Assembly (NCBI GenBank): GCA_963829965.1
Contig: CAWHLK010000057.1
Coordinates: forward strand, 161,293 to 225,292
From: DASXZH01 sp963829965
GTDB taxonomy: Bacteria > Armatimonadota > Fimbriimonadia > Fimbriimonadales > Fimbriimonadaceae
DNA: 64,000 nt
Direction of reading: 5' to 3'
Part shown: positions 25,445 to 34,829 of the stretch, piece by piece
Position numbering within the stretch: position 1 is the stretch's first letter
Layout of the letters: every line of letters starts with the position of its first letter
Notes under the pieces: generated by a model
What the model saw: the letters and a program-made list of their open reading frames with translations, nothing else
Told to the model about the DNA's origin: nothing
The model's database searches: none
Program-made: the position numbers and the translations under genes

Positions 25445-25770
25445 AGATCCCTCAAGTCGGTCCTTCTGGCGAACCAATTCATTTTATCTTCAAGGTGAAT
25501 CGGTTGCGATGGCCTTGGGGCTATTGGACCTCCAAAACTCGGGGAGCAGCGAAACAAATTGCCCCGGAGGGCCCAAAGAGCGTAGCCGTCAGTTGAGCCG
25601 CAGGCGACGCTGCCGGTAGCGGTTTCTCAAAATCCGGGCACGCCGGAGGTGTGCAAGAACCTTTGGACGAAATATTTCATCTCTGAGCGCAGGGCGTTTG
25701 ATCCTGCGCAGGCCGTTAGCATCGCATTCACAACGCTTATATTGAACTCGGCCCGTTAGGGAAAACTGCG

Positions 25771-25800
25771 CTTCCCCATGCCGGAGGCATGAAACCCGGG
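25771..25800 (+). repeat. Dispersed 30 bp element, copy 1
   Basis: CTTCCCCATGCCGGAGGCAT plus AAACCCGGG recurs at 61934-61963 with two mismatches; the core ATGCCGGAGGCAT is palindromic. It lies in the 455 bp gap 25445-25899, where I see other small GC-rich palindromes (for example CACCCCGGAGGCGGTG near 25820) but no gene. Confidence 0.55.
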
Positions 25801-25899
25801 TAGGACGCATTTTTCGTCCAGCACCCCGGAGGCGGTGCAACCAAGGGGGTGAGCCGTAATCGGCCGCTCCCATTTTAAAACAAGGAGGCGCGAAGCGCC

Positions 25900-26895
25900 T
25901 CACCGCAAGAGACCGACCGTAAACCCCTGCCGCCTGATTCCCGCCACGATCTCCGGCAGCGCGGTCAGCGTATCGGAGACGCCCGCATGGAGCTGGATCT
26001 CGCACTCAGGCCGAAGGTTAGAAAGCACCCGCCGAAGCAGCTCCTTGATCCCTGGCCGCTGGAAATCATAAGGATCAACTGCATAAACTTGCACTTTTTC
26101 GCCATCTAATCGGTCGATTTCCTCTTTGCCCGCGCGACGGATAAGAGCGGGCGCCAGCCCGGTAGCTGCAACCAACGCCCGGGTGCATTGGTCGATATCC
26201 ACTTCCCGGTCGTCGTGGATCCAGGCGTGGATCTCCAGCGCATTGCCCTCCCGGACCGCCCTTTGCAGCAACTCCTTCTCTGGCAAAGCCCGGCTGCAGA
26301 CGCAGAAAAAAGTGGCATGGACGTCCAGCGCGCGCAGTTCGTCCAACAAGGCATCGGATCCTGCCTTGGGAAAGTCATCGAAAGTCAAATAGACCTCGCC
26401 GCCGGTCGACCTCGGCTTCAAAGCCTCGCGAAGACGGCTGGCCATGTCATCCGATCTCTGCACGCCATGCCCCGCCCATCTCACGACGCCGTCCGCGTCC
26501 ACGATAAAGGTGTAGGGCACCCGGTCGATCCCAAGCTCGCTGGACCACGCCCCGCCGGGGTCTTTGAGCGTTTCCAGCTTGTCCATGTACGGAACATTCG
26601 ATCCCAACTCGGTCCACCGCCCATCAACCGAAACTGCAAGGTAGTCCAACGGCAAACCGCCAAGCTCCCCGGCGGTCTTCGCGACTCGAGCAAGATGCGT
26701 CTTCCACGTGTCGCACCAAAAAGCGCAGAAGGTGATGAGCGTCGCGCGGCCCGGTTTCCAATCGTAGGATTCGCCATTCGTCCGCTCCAAATGAAAGCCG
26801 GCAAACCCGTCGCCGGCTTCGGGCGCCCTCGGCGCTTGCCGACCCACTGCAAAAACACTTATCGCCAACAAAAAAGCGCAGAGAACAAACCTCAT
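25900..26895 (-). CDS. Thioredoxin-like / polysaccharide deacetylase fusion protein, secreted
   Basis: A 331-residue protein with signal peptide (MRFVLCAFLLAISVFAVG). Residues 25-165 are TlpA-like (TLITFCAFWCDTWKTHLARV, VPYTFIVDADGVVRWAGHG), but the redox motif is CDTW, so the second cysteine is missing. From about 172 comes a NodB-type deacetylase domain: VYLTFDDFPKAGSDALLDEL has the TFDD metal/catalytic motif and EIHAWIHDD the His-x3-His zinc pair. It is shorter than most NodB domains. It could remove acetyl groups from a surface sugar, with the thioredoxin part as a binding module. Its ATG overlaps the alpha-2-macroglobulin stop by 4 bp, so the two are co-translated. Confidence 0.75.
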   Translation of the reverse strand: MRFVLCAFLLAISVFAVGRQAPRAPEAGDGFAGFHLERTNGESYDWKPGRATLITFCAFWCDTWKTHLARVAKTAGELGGLPLDYLAVSVDGRWTELGSNVPYMDKLETLKDPGGAWSSELGIDRVPYTFIVDADGVVRWAGHGVQRSDDMASRLREALKPRSTGGEVYLTFDDFPKAGSDALLDELRALDVHATFFCVCSRALPEKELLQRAVREGNALEIHAWIHDDREVDIDQCTRALVAATGLAPALIRRAGKEEIDRLDGEKVQVYAVDPYDFQRPGIKELLRRVLSNLRPECEIQLHAGVSDTLTALPEIVAGIRRQGFTVGLLR

Positions 26896-29800
26896 TGCGC
26901 TTTCGCCACAACCGTGAGGTGGCTCTCGTCCGATTGGCCCCTGTTCTCCGGCCTCCGCAAGACTTCAGCAGAAGCGGGCAACACCGCAAGATCGCCTTCG
27001 GATTCGGCCCGAATGTAGGAAACCAGAAAGAGCGGCGTGCCTTGCGTGAGCACGTAATGAACAATTGCCCCGTCGCGCACATCCGTTTCCGAGTCCACCG
27101 CCGAATCCTCGTCCACGAACTCAAAGCCCGAAGGCAACGGGTCGTTGATCCGCAAAACGTCCGGCACGTTGTCGCCCCAAACGAGCAGGGTGCTCCGCAC
27201 AGTCTCGCCCGCCTCTACCGGGCGGTGCAGCTCCGTCCAAATCCCTGCCGCGTTTTTAACCTCATATCGGCGGGCAACCCGGATGCCTTCCTCACTTTCG
27301 TGACGGAGAGCGCGGAACACCACCGCGTCGACCTCATAAAAGGCCTCGCCCTGGCCGGTTCGCTCGATCCGGATCGTGTTGTCGCCCGCAGTTAGCAATG
27401 TCTCCGGGATGGAGGCCGTGAGCATGTCGCCCACTTTCGCGTGGTCCATTTTCAGCGTCTGACCGCCAACGGAAACTTGAGCTTCGCCGGTGCTTTCCGC
27501 CGGTGGGTGAACGGTCAGATAGGCTTGCAGCCCCAATATCCGCTCCGTCTGGTCTTCCAAAGAAGGCCATTCGTCGGTCGTCGGGGCAACCAGCCAGTTC
27601 GCCAGTTTCGGCTGGAGATCGGCATGGATTCCCAATCGAACAATCAGATTCAACAACTCGGCGGTCGTCTGCATGGAGTTCGCGTTCCAACCAACGCCGT
27701 CGCCAACCGGAAGATAGGCGGAAGTCGGCCCCTCGGAAACCGCGGGTATCACGGATTCCACGAGTTGGGAAGCGGTCGCCTTGTCCTGAAGCGCCAGATA
27801 GCCTTCGGCCAAGCGGAGTTGGGCGTACGGCGACATGTTTTGTCCGCGCTTCGCAGTCTCATCCAGCAGCGCCTTCGCTACATCGGGAGAGCTGAGCGCG
27901 ATCGCGCCGGCGAGGAGCGCGCGATATTCCCAAAGATTGGTCCGGCCATAGGCAGTGCGCGCCGCCGAAATCCCCGCAGCCCGCATTCCGTCCGGCACAT
28001 TGATCTTGTCCTGCACCAGCCCAAAGGCGCGGACAACTTCCGCGGTGACGACCGGCGTTGGCCGGCAAGTTGTCCAATATCCCCAACCTTCCGGCTGCTG
28101 ATCGCGTGAAAGCAAAGCAAGAGCCTCCCGAACCGCCTTGTTGGAGTTGTCCAGCCCCGCGCTTGCCGCCGCCTCGAGTTGGTCCACCGCGACCATCGTT
28201 CCGTAGCGGTATTCCTTCAACATTTGCGAGGTCGAATCGTCGACAAGCGGTTTGATGCCGCTCCATATTCGCAGCTTGACCACGCTTGCCGGCTCGATCT
28301 TATCGGAAGGCAGCTTTAGAACCGCATTCGCTTGGCCGGAAACCACGCTTCCGGTAAGGATCCGCTGGGCAACCCCATCCGGCCGCACAGGAAAAGTCAT
28401 TCGTAGAGCATCCGAGTAATCCGCCCGGTCCGCTTCCGAAACGTCCTGGCAGACCACCTGAGCAGTCAGGGCGGGCGGCTGGCTGCCTATATGGTCGGCC
28501 AACAAAGTCCAGGTGAGGGTTCCTTCGCCATGGGCGGGAACCGAAAGCTGCTGGCTCGTCGCCGATTCCAGCTTCAGCCCTTCGGGCTTCATCTCAACGG
28601 TGAAAGAGTGAGCGGAGGCGGTTCGGTTATCCACCGTGCCGATGATCGTCAACTTGTCGCCCTGAACCATCTGTCGTGGCGTTGACAAACGCAAGGTCAC
28701 CGGCCGCGTGGCGACAACCGAAGTGGAGGCGGTATCCACCGAAGTGTTGGAATCGATCGCCCGCGCGGCCGCATCCCAAGTGGTGAGGTTGCCGGGCATT
28801 TCGAAGGAAACGCTGCCCGTCCCATCCGGGCCGGTTTCTGCGAACGGCTGCCAGAAGGCGGTGTCCTCAAACCGCTGGCGGAGCGGCGCAACCGTGCTTA
28901 CGTTCTGGTAAGCGCCGCCGGAAAGCTCCTCCGGCGCGGCCTGCCTCGTCTGCACCAAGTTGCCCCTCCTGCCCCAAAACAGCTTATACAAGTCGGGCGT
29001 ATTGTCCGGAGAAAGGGCATAAATGGCGGCATCCACCACGTTGATCGCAACTTCGGTCTCGGCCGGCGAGCCGTCCGCCTTATGGGCGGTGACGCCCAAG
29101 GTTGCGGTGTCGCCCGGTTTGTATTCCTGCTTATCCGTTTTGAGAGTCACGTGCAGCAAACGGGTTTTGTCGGGCAAGGGAATCACGCTGTTGGAACTGT
29201 AAAGTTGGCTCTTCACCCATTGAGCCGCGGTGAAAAACGCGTTCGGGCTCATGCTCTTGTTGGTCGAGAAATCCCAGCTGGAAGACCCGGAGACCACTTT
29301 GTAGTTGTAGATGTCCTGGCCCTCCACCACCATCAGAATGGGCCAGCCCTTTGTATTCACGAGAACGTGGCCGCTGGCAGTGTCGCCTGGGTTGTAACCG
29401 CGCTTGTTGAGCATGGTTTGAATCGTTGGTCCCTGGGTGACACGCTCGATCTTCCCTTCCGGCCCCACAACATAAGTTGAAAGGCTGGCGTGGGCGGTGC
29501 GGCCGGTCCCGTCGCCGGCTTCAGCGTCGATCGTGATGTCGCCTTCCGCCTTCGCGGGAATCGTGGCTGCCGCGTGGCCCGAAGGGGGCACTTTCACTTG
29601 AGTGCGCGCGAGTTCCACCGTCTCAAACTCTTTCTTTTTTTCGTTCCAAACCTGGTGGGTCACGATCAAGGTCACCGAAGCGGCAACCGGCTTGCCATCG
29701 AGGTTCACCGCGCTTACCGTGAGGGGGACGAGCTTGCCAAGGGGAACAAAAACCACGTTCGTGCTCAGTCCAAGCCGAATTGACGCCGAGTAAACCGGCA

Positions 29801-31187
29801 CGCTGGCGGAGCCATCAACCTGGCGTCTGGAAGAGTCCGTGACCGTGCAGCTAATCGCATAGGTCGAGTCTTCCGCTTTGGGGTCGCTCTTGATCTCGAT
29901 GACCGCCTCGCCGTTGCCGTCCGTATGAACCACGTCCTCCGCGACAAAGGGCTGTTGGCTGTAAGTGTCATGGGCGTAGAGGTTGCCGTCTCCTCCATAA
30001 AAATAGGAATCCTCGCTGCCCGAATCCCAATAGTAGTCGTTCGGAACCCTCCTGACCGTGTAGCGCACCTCGGCCTGAAGTACGGGCGCGCCAAAGTAGT
30101 ATTGAGCCGAGACTTTGAACCGCAAGGTCTCACCGGCCAGGTATCGGTTTTGAAGCGGAGTGATATCCACCTTGTACTCGGGCTTCCGGTACATCGCCAC
30201 CGCGAATGAGAAATAAGCCGACTGGCCGTCTTGGTGGAGCACAAGAGAATACTCGCCGCTTTGCCCTTCTTCCGGGATCTCAAACTGGCCCGCCACGCTT
30301 CCCAGTTGGTTGCTCTTCAGTTTCGCCTGATCGATCTCGTTGTTTTTGGGATCTCGAAGTTCGATATCGACATCGGCGTTTGCGACGGTGGAGTAGGCGA
30401 TGTCCTGGGTCCTTCGCAGAATCGCTTTGAACGAGACGGTTTGCCCGGGACGGTAAATCGGCCGGTCCGTTTGAAAGTGGGCAACCAGTTGCCCGTTCGG
30501 ATTCTCCGCCGTCGCGCCAATCGCCGCGTAGTCCTTTCCCCGGTTGACGATGACCCAATGGTCGCCCGGCGGCAGTGCTCCGAAGTAGGTTCCGTCCGCT
30601 CGCGTTCGGGCATCCAGTAGGTGGCTCTTGTTATGATCGTCCAGCACAAGAACCCGGCAGTCGGGAATGGGCTGTCCCTTAACCGCGTCCGTAACCCACA
30701 CGAGCAAATGCTTTGGCGATTCCTTAGTGATGACACTGAGGTTGGTAACGTTTACCACCGCCCAACTCTGAGCCCCGCCGCCGGTGGCCTGGAGCAAGTA
30801 AACGCCTGGATCTAAGAGCGGCAAGTTCACCTGCCGGCTGTAATAGCGATCCAGTTGATGGGGATTGGGAGGATTGTCCTTGGTCGCGATACCCACCTGC
30901 CAGGTCTTTACCGGCTTGCCGACGGCGGCAGGCCGAACGCCGCGCGCGCCATTCGCGTCACTGTGGGCCTGCAGCCAACCGATCGCGTCCACGTGATAGG
31001 CGGCAACGGACACGACGGGCACGTTCTGCGAATCCAAAACGATCCGGATCTTCGAAGACGGGGCAACGTTTTTTGAAACCCAGAGGTTCAAAGTGGTTGG
31101 GCGCTTGGGAGGCGAAACCGCTTTATGTTGTCCGAGCGCCAAGCCGGTAAGCAGCAACGAACAAAACAGCCAGTGGAAAACCTTCAT
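26892..31187 (-). CDS. Alpha-2-macroglobulin family protein without thioester
   Basis: A 1431-residue exported protein (signal MKVFHWLFCSLLLTGLALGQ). The MG2 domain hallmark FQTDRPIYRPGQTVSFKAIL is near residue 240; the bait-region neighbourhood and the A2M domain (DTAFWQPFAETGPDGTGSVS, FEMPGNLTTWDAAARAID) follow near 780-830; the helical complement-like domain has GWGYWTTCRPTPVVTAEVV. At the place where thioester members have CxEQ this protein reads EYRYGTMVAVDQLEAA, so no thioester can form. Bacterial members trap proteases in the periplasm or at the surface. It sits between an AMMECR1 protein and a deacetylase fusion, overlapping each by 4 bp, so the three are one operon. Confidence 0.9.
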   Translation of the reverse strand: MKVFHWLFCSLLLTGLALGQHKAVSPPKRPTTLNLWVSKNVAPSSKIRIVLDSQNVPVVSVAAYHVDAIGWLQAHSDANGARGVRPAAVGKPVKTWQVGIATKDNPPNPHQLDRYYSRQVNLPLLDPGVYLLQATGGGAQSWAVVNVTNLSVITKESPKHLLVWVTDAVKGQPIPDCRVLVLDDHNKSHLLDARTRADGTYFGALPPGDHWVIVNRGKDYAAIGATAENPNGQLVAHFQTDRPIYRPGQTVSFKAILRRTQDIAYSTVANADVDIELRDPKNNEIDQAKLKSNQLGSVAGQFEIPEEGQSGEYSLVLHQDGQSAYFSFAVAMYRKPEYKVDITPLQNRYLAGETLRFKVSAQYYFGAPVLQAEVRYTVRRVPNDYYWDSGSEDSYFYGGDGNLYAHDTYSQQPFVAEDVVHTDGNGEAVIEIKSDPKAEDSTYAISCTVTDSSRRQVDGSASVPVYSASIRLGLSTNVVFVPLGKLVPLTVSAVNLDGKPVAASVTLIVTHQVWNEKKKEFETVELARTQVKVPPSGHAAATIPAKAEGDITIDAEAGDGTGRTAHASLSTYVVGPEGKIERVTQGPTIQTMLNKRGYNPGDTASGHVLVNTKGWPILMVVEGQDIYNYKVVSGSSSWDFSTNKSMSPNAFFTAAQWVKSQLYSSNSVIPLPDKTRLLHVTLKTDKQEYKPGDTATLGVTAHKADGSPAETEVAINVVDAAIYALSPDNTPDLYKLFWGRRGNLVQTRQAAPEELSGGAYQNVSTVAPLRQRFEDTAFWQPFAETGPDGTGSVSFEMPGNLTTWDAAARAIDSNTSVDTASTSVVATRPVTLRLSTPRQMVQGDKLTIIGTVDNRTASAHSFTVEMKPEGLKLESATSQQLSVPAHGEGTLTWTLLADHIGSQPPALTAQVVCQDVSEADRADYSDALRMTFPVRPDGVAQRILTGSVVSGQANAVLKLPSDKIEPASVVKLRIWSGIKPLVDDSTSQMLKEYRYGTMVAVDQLEAAASAGLDNSNKAVREALALLSRDQQPEGWGYWTTCRPTPVVTAEVVRAFGLVQDKINVPDGMRAAGISAARTAYGRTNLWEYRALLAGAIALSSPDVAKALLDETAKRGQNMSPYAQLRLAEGYLALQDKATASQLVESVIPAVSEGPTSAYLPVGDGVGWNANSMQTTAELLNLIVRLGIHADLQPKLANWLVAPTTDEWPSLEDQTERILGLQAYLTVHPPAESTGEAQVSVGGQTLKMDHAKVGDMLTASIPETLLTAGDNTIRIERTGQGEAFYEVDAVVFRALRHESEEGIRVARRYEVKNAAGIWTELHRPVEAGETVRSTLLVWGDNVPDVLRINDPLPSGFEFVDEDSAVDSETDVRDGAIVHYVLTQGTPLFLVSYIRAESEGDLAVLPASAEVLRRPENRGQSDESHLTVVAKAQ

Positions 31188-31738
31188 CCTCGGTAACGCT
31201 CCGCATGCATGGTGTAAAGGACGGCTGAAGAGCCTCCCGAAACGCCCGCCTTTTTATAGGCCCATTGAAGTCTCGTCCTCGGGTCCCTGCCTTCCCAGGG
31301 AAGCACCACGCCGGTGCGGTCGCCCGACTCAAGCACAAGCCCCTCGCTAGGCTGAAGGCCGGCCACGCTGGTGATAGGGTCAAGTTCTTCGACGATGGTG
31401 ACGGTCACCAGAAAGTTCTTAAGCTTTTCCCGGGTCAAGGGCTTATAACGAGGATCGTGAGCCGCCGCTCCCTGAGCCGCCAGAACGATCTCCGTTTCCA
31501 GAGATTTGGTTCTGGCAATAAGCGAGCCTCGGCATCCAAGAACCTTGCCCTCTGACTCGATCGTCACAAAAACGGGCTTGACCGGCGTGTGGCCTGAAGC
31601 CGCAGGCAGCGCCTGGTGGCTTACTTCTGAGACAACCGCAGCCCGTGCGATCTTGACCAATTTGTCGGAGTCGTAGCTAGAAATCTGAGCGCCACCCACA
31701 AGCCCGAGGGCCACCAAATACGCGAAACCCTTCACCAA
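31184..31738 (-). CDS. Exported AMMECR1-domain protein
   Basis: The 184-residue product has a short hydrophobic N-terminus (MVKGFAYLVALGLVGGAQIS) that looks like a signal peptide, then an AMMECR1 domain with FVTIESEGKVLGCRGSL in place of the usual LRGCIG motif, and HDPRYKPLTREKL further on. No ATG is available; TTG at 31738 or GTG at 31735 must start it. AMMECR1 proteins occur in all domains, have no settled biochemical role, and are normally cytoplasmic, so an exported one is odd. It is the first gene of a three-gene operon, its stop overlapping the alpha-2-macroglobulin start (ATGA). Confidence 0.7.
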   Translation of the reverse strand: MVKGFAYLVALGLVGGAQISSYDSDKLVKIARAAVVSEVSHQALPAASGHTPVKPVFVTIESEGKVLGCRGSLIARTKSLETEIVLAAQGAAAHDPRYKPLTREKLKNFLVTVTIVEELDPITSVAGLQPSEGLVLESGDRTGVVLPWEGRDPRTRLQWAYKKAGVSGGSSAVLYTMHAERYRG

Positions 31739-31871
31739 TCAATGAAACGCATCAGATGCAAATTCGGAACGGTACAGCGGAAATCGGAAGGCTCGGACGA
31801 GCAAGACAAATCGGAAAACTCCGCAACCCCAAGTTAACCGTTCATCCTCCCCACGCCTTTCCCCTTTGCCC

Positions 31872-32030
31872 TTTAGAGGCCTCGCAAAACCCTCTTAGAA
31901 GCTCAAAATGGGTTCCTGTCGCAATCCTTAGAAGCTGAAGTAGGCCGAGCTTTAGAGGCCATCGCAAAACCCTCTTAGAAGCTCAAAGTGGGTTCCTGTC
32001 GCAATCCTTAGAAGCTGAAGTAGGTCGAGC
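31872..32030 (+). repeat. Tandem duplication, 79-80 bp unit
   Basis: Two copies (31872-31950, 31951-32030) beginning TTTAGAGGCC and ending CGAGC differ at about four positions. The end plus following TTTAGCTTG also occurs at 58801-58824. The remaining parts of the 515 bp gap 31739-32253 hold only the heptamer array at 32202 and nothing gene-like. Confidence 0.85.
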
Positions 32031-32201
32031 TTTAGCTTGACACTCCGCGAAGCGGAGCAAAAAACTCGTTACCGACCGACAGATTAGGTTTTGTGATAGC
32101 CATCCTCCAAAGGCCCTGTCAAAGATTCAGTCGAAGACCCAGAGCTTGTCCAAGGGTTACCCTTAACCAGCCCCGTCACACGTCAACGCCTTTACCTTAC
32201 A

Positions 32202-32253
32202 CCCTCAAAACCCAAAACCCAAAACCCAAAACCCAAAACCCTACCCCCAACCC
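32202..32253 (+). repeat. Heptanucleotide repeat array, class I, short
   Basis: Seven units of AACCCAA-type sequence end exactly where gcvT stops, so the array occupies the gcvT 3' end. On the gcvT coding strand it reads GGGTTTTGGG repeatedly. Confidence 0.8.
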
Positions 32254-33333
32254 CTACCGCTTATAAAACCGCTTGCTCACAATCTCCCCCGGCTCCATCT
32301 TCCCCCGAACGTCCACTTCACACGGCGTCCCCAGCGCAACACCGGAGTCGATATACGCAAATCCGATCCCGCAATCCAGCAACGGCGAATAAACCCCGCT
32401 CGTCAGCTCCCCAACCATAGCCCCTTCAACCAAAACCGGCATCCCCGGCATAGGCAGCCGCTTTGACCCAAGCTTAACGCCCTGCAGCTTTTGAGGCGTG
32501 CCTTCGGCACGCGCCTTTTGAATCGGTTCGCAGCCGATAAACTCCTTCGTCTTGCCCACCACCCAGCCAAGCCCCGCCGCAATCGGGTTCAGGTCGTCGC
32601 CCAACTCGTGTCCATAAAGGGGCAGGCCCGCCTCAACCCTAAGCGTATCCCGCGCACCCAGCCCGCAAGGGGCCACGCCTGCCTCCAGGAGCGCATTCCA
32701 TAGCCTGGGTGCGTCAGAGGAAGCGCACATCAATCCGTAGCCGTCTTCGCCCGTATAGCCGGAGCGGGCGCCAAAGCACTTCACCCCCGCCACCATCGCA
32801 TTCACGATCCCAAACGCGGGCTTTTCGCCAAACTCGTCCGAACCGGAAAGCTTGGACAAAATGGACACCGCCGAAGGCCCCTGCACCGCGATCATCGCGG
32901 TCTCTTCGGTGTCGTCCGTAAAATCCACGCCCTGCCCACAGTGGCTGACGAGCCAGGAAACGTCCTTCGCGTGGTTGGCCGCGTTGACCACCATGCGGTA
33001 AACCTCCGGCTCAACTCGGTACACGATGATGTCGTCCACCACTCCGCCTCGATCATTCGGGAGCAGGGAATACTGCCCCCGCCCGTCCTCGAGTTTGGAA
33101 ACGTCGTTCGTGGTCACGTTTTCCAAGAACGGAAACACGTTTGGTCCACGAAACCACAGCCGCGCCATGTGGCTCACGTCGAACATTCCCGCACCTTCGC
33201 GAACCGCCTTGGATTCGGAGATGATGCCCTTGTACTGGACGGGCATATCGTAGTCGGCAAAGGGCACCATGCGTCCTCCAAGGGCCACATGGGAGTCATA
33301 TAGGGGCGTTCGCAGCGAGGGCGCTTCAGTCAT
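32254..33333 (-). CDS. gcvT: Aminomethyltransferase, glycine cleavage T protein
   Basis: A 359-residue protein of normal length. The N-terminus TPLYDSHVALGGRMVPFADY and DMPVQYKGIISESKAVREGA, followed by GMFDVSHMARLWFRGPN, is diagnostic of GcvT; later GRGQYSLLPNDRGGVVDDII carries folate-pocket residues, and FGARSGYTGEDGYGL and RVEAGLPLYGHEL are also conserved. It transfers the methylene carbon of glycine from the H-protein lipoyl arm to tetrahydrofolate in the cytoplasm. No other glycine cleavage gene and no glycine-riboswitch fold is seen beside it, so the genes for H and P proteins lie elsewhere. Identification is secure. Confidence 0.96.
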   Translation of the reverse strand: MTEAPSLRTPLYDSHVALGGRMVPFADYDMPVQYKGIISESKAVREGAGMFDVSHMARLWFRGPNVFPFLENVTTNDVSKLEDGRGQYSLLPNDRGGVVDDIIVYRVEPEVYRMVVNAANHAKDVSWLVSHCGQGVDFTDDTEETAMIAVQGPSAVSILSKLSGSDEFGEKPAFGIVNAMVAGVKCFGARSGYTGEDGYGLMCASSDAPRLWNALLEAGVAPCGLGARDTLRVEAGLPLYGHELGDDLNPIAAGLGWVVGKTKEFIGCEPIQKARAEGTPQKLQGVKLGSKRLPMPGMPVLVEGAMVGELTSGVYSPLLDCGIGFAYIDSGVALGTPCEVDVRGKMEPGEIVSKRFYKR

Positions 33334-33520
33334 GGATGGAGTCTACCAAGCCCGGCGACTCTCCTGAAAATTGCTAGATTTCCACGTCTTCCTGATAAAA
33401 TCTGGTATTCGGCAAGTAGAATCGCGTCCTTGTCCACGTCCTATAGCTTGGTTATGACCGGTAAAATGCGGAGGACCAAGCGTCATTTCTGCCGCTGCTT
33501 GGCCGTGAGGAACAATTTCG

Positions 33521-34828
33521 ATGATTACCTGGAATTTGTGCCAGACCGCAAACGGGCTTGACTCCAAGTTCTGTAAGAACTGCGGAGCCGTCCTTTCCGA
33601 CCAGGCCGTGAGGGAGGCTTCGGATAAGTTCGATAAGACCGTGCAGGAGGGTTACGCCCTGTTCAACCAGGGAAGAACGGCCGAAGCCACCCTCGTTGCC
33701 CAAACCTTGGTTCGGGATAACCCGCGTTCCGCAAACGCCCATTCGCTGCTTGGCATGTGCTACGAGCGGTCCGGCCAACTGGCGGAAGCGCTGGAAGCCT
33801 TCGAGCAGGTTCTCGATCTGAGCCCGGAATCGCCCCTGGACCGCATCAAGGTTTCGCAGCTTAGGCACAGCCTGACCCAGCACATGAAAATGGACCGTAA
33901 GTCCAACAAGGCAATCGCGCTGATCACCGGCGTTTCGGCAATGGTGTTGGTGATCGCCGTCGGCACCGTGTTCGCATTTTCGTCGAAATCCAAATCACCT
34001 GACGTATCGGCCCAGAACAACAAGAATCTCACTGCCGCCAATGTCAAAACCTTCGATGTGACTCCTCCGTTGAACTCTCAGTCAGGAGGGCCCGTGCAGG
34101 CCGCGCCGAACACCCCTGGGTACAGCCAGCCGGTGCCCAACCCCCAGGTGGTTCAAACCCCTTCGCTCCCGCAACCGAACCCCGTCTCCCAACCGCAAAT
34201 AAGGCAACGGTCCAACGATAACTCCGATTCCAACGATAACTCTGACTCCAACTCAGGAGAGAACTCCAATGACGCCCCCATCAAAGTTGGAAACACGCCG
34301 ATTCTGATCCAGCCGGAGGTTAAAACCGGGGACCCCGCGCCTCAGCCGTCAACTTCCAATGACCCCGCGCCGGCAGTGGAGTCCAAGCCGGCCCAGCCGG
34401 AGCTTACTGCCGTTCAGAAGGCGGAAGCCGCCAAAGTTCCGGATGATCCCGGAATCATCGAAATTCATGTGACCCACCGCTCCAGCGCAGCGGGCGGCGC
34501 GCCCAGTTCGGGAGGGGATTCCGACACTAGTGTGAACGAACTTCAAGCACTGCTGAAAACCGCCCGAAACGAGTTCATGTTGGGGCACTACGAGAATGCC
34601 GCCAAAACCTACGAACGGGCGATCATGGCCGGCGGCGAATCCGCTCCGATCAATCAGCGAATTGGCATGTGTTACGAGAAACTCGGCAAAACCGATGATG
34701 CGGCTGTCGCCTACACACGGGCAATCGCCTCCTACCAGGGAGCCCTCAACGCGGGCACCGGCGACAGCAAACGTCTCAAATCGGGTCTGGACGCGTGCAA
34801 GCAGGCGCTGAAACTGCTTAAGGGGTAG
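33521..34828 (+). CDS. Zinc-ribbon-like / TPR / single-pass membrane protein
   Basis: A 435-residue protein starting at ATG 33521 behind GAGGAA. The N-terminus (LCQTANGLDSKFCKNCGAVL) is a degenerate zinc ribbon with three of the usual four cysteines. TPRs follow at about 38-105 (LFNQGRTAEATLVAQTLVRD), then one transmembrane helix at 131-153 (AIALITGVSAMVLVIAVGTV). Residues 155-320 are a long Pro/Ser/Asn-rich linker, and a second TPR pair closes the protein (LLKTARNEFMLGHYENAAKT). The N-terminal part should be cytoplasmic, the C-terminal TPRs outside. It leads an operon with 34830 and 36454; partner unknown. Confidence 0.75.
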   Translation: MITWNLCQTANGLDSKFCKNCGAVLSDQAVREASDKFDKTVQEGYALFNQGRTAEATLVAQTLVRDNPRSANAHSLLGMCYERSGQLAEALEAFEQVLDLSPESPLDRIKVSQLRHSLTQHMKMDRKSNKAIALITGVSAMVLVIAVGTVFAFSSKSKSPDVSAQNNKNLTAANVKTFDVTPPLNSQSGGPVQAAPNTPGYSQPVPNPQVVQTPSLPQPNPVSQPQIRQRSNDNSDSNDNSDSNSGENSNDAPIKVGNTPILIQPEVKTGDPAPQPSTSNDPAPAVESKPAQPELTAVQKAEAAKVPDDPGIIEIHVTHRSSAAGGAPSSGGDSDTSVNELQALLKTARNEFMLGHYENAAKTYERAIMAGGESAPINQRIGMCYEKLGKTDDAAVAYTRAIASYQGALNAGTGDSKRLKSGLDACKQALKLLKG

Positions 34829-34829
34829 C

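Noticed and set aside
33334..33520. Possible glycine riboswitch upstream of gcvT
   Set aside because: I could not find the paired conserved GGAGAG/tandem aptamer pattern in the 187 bp.
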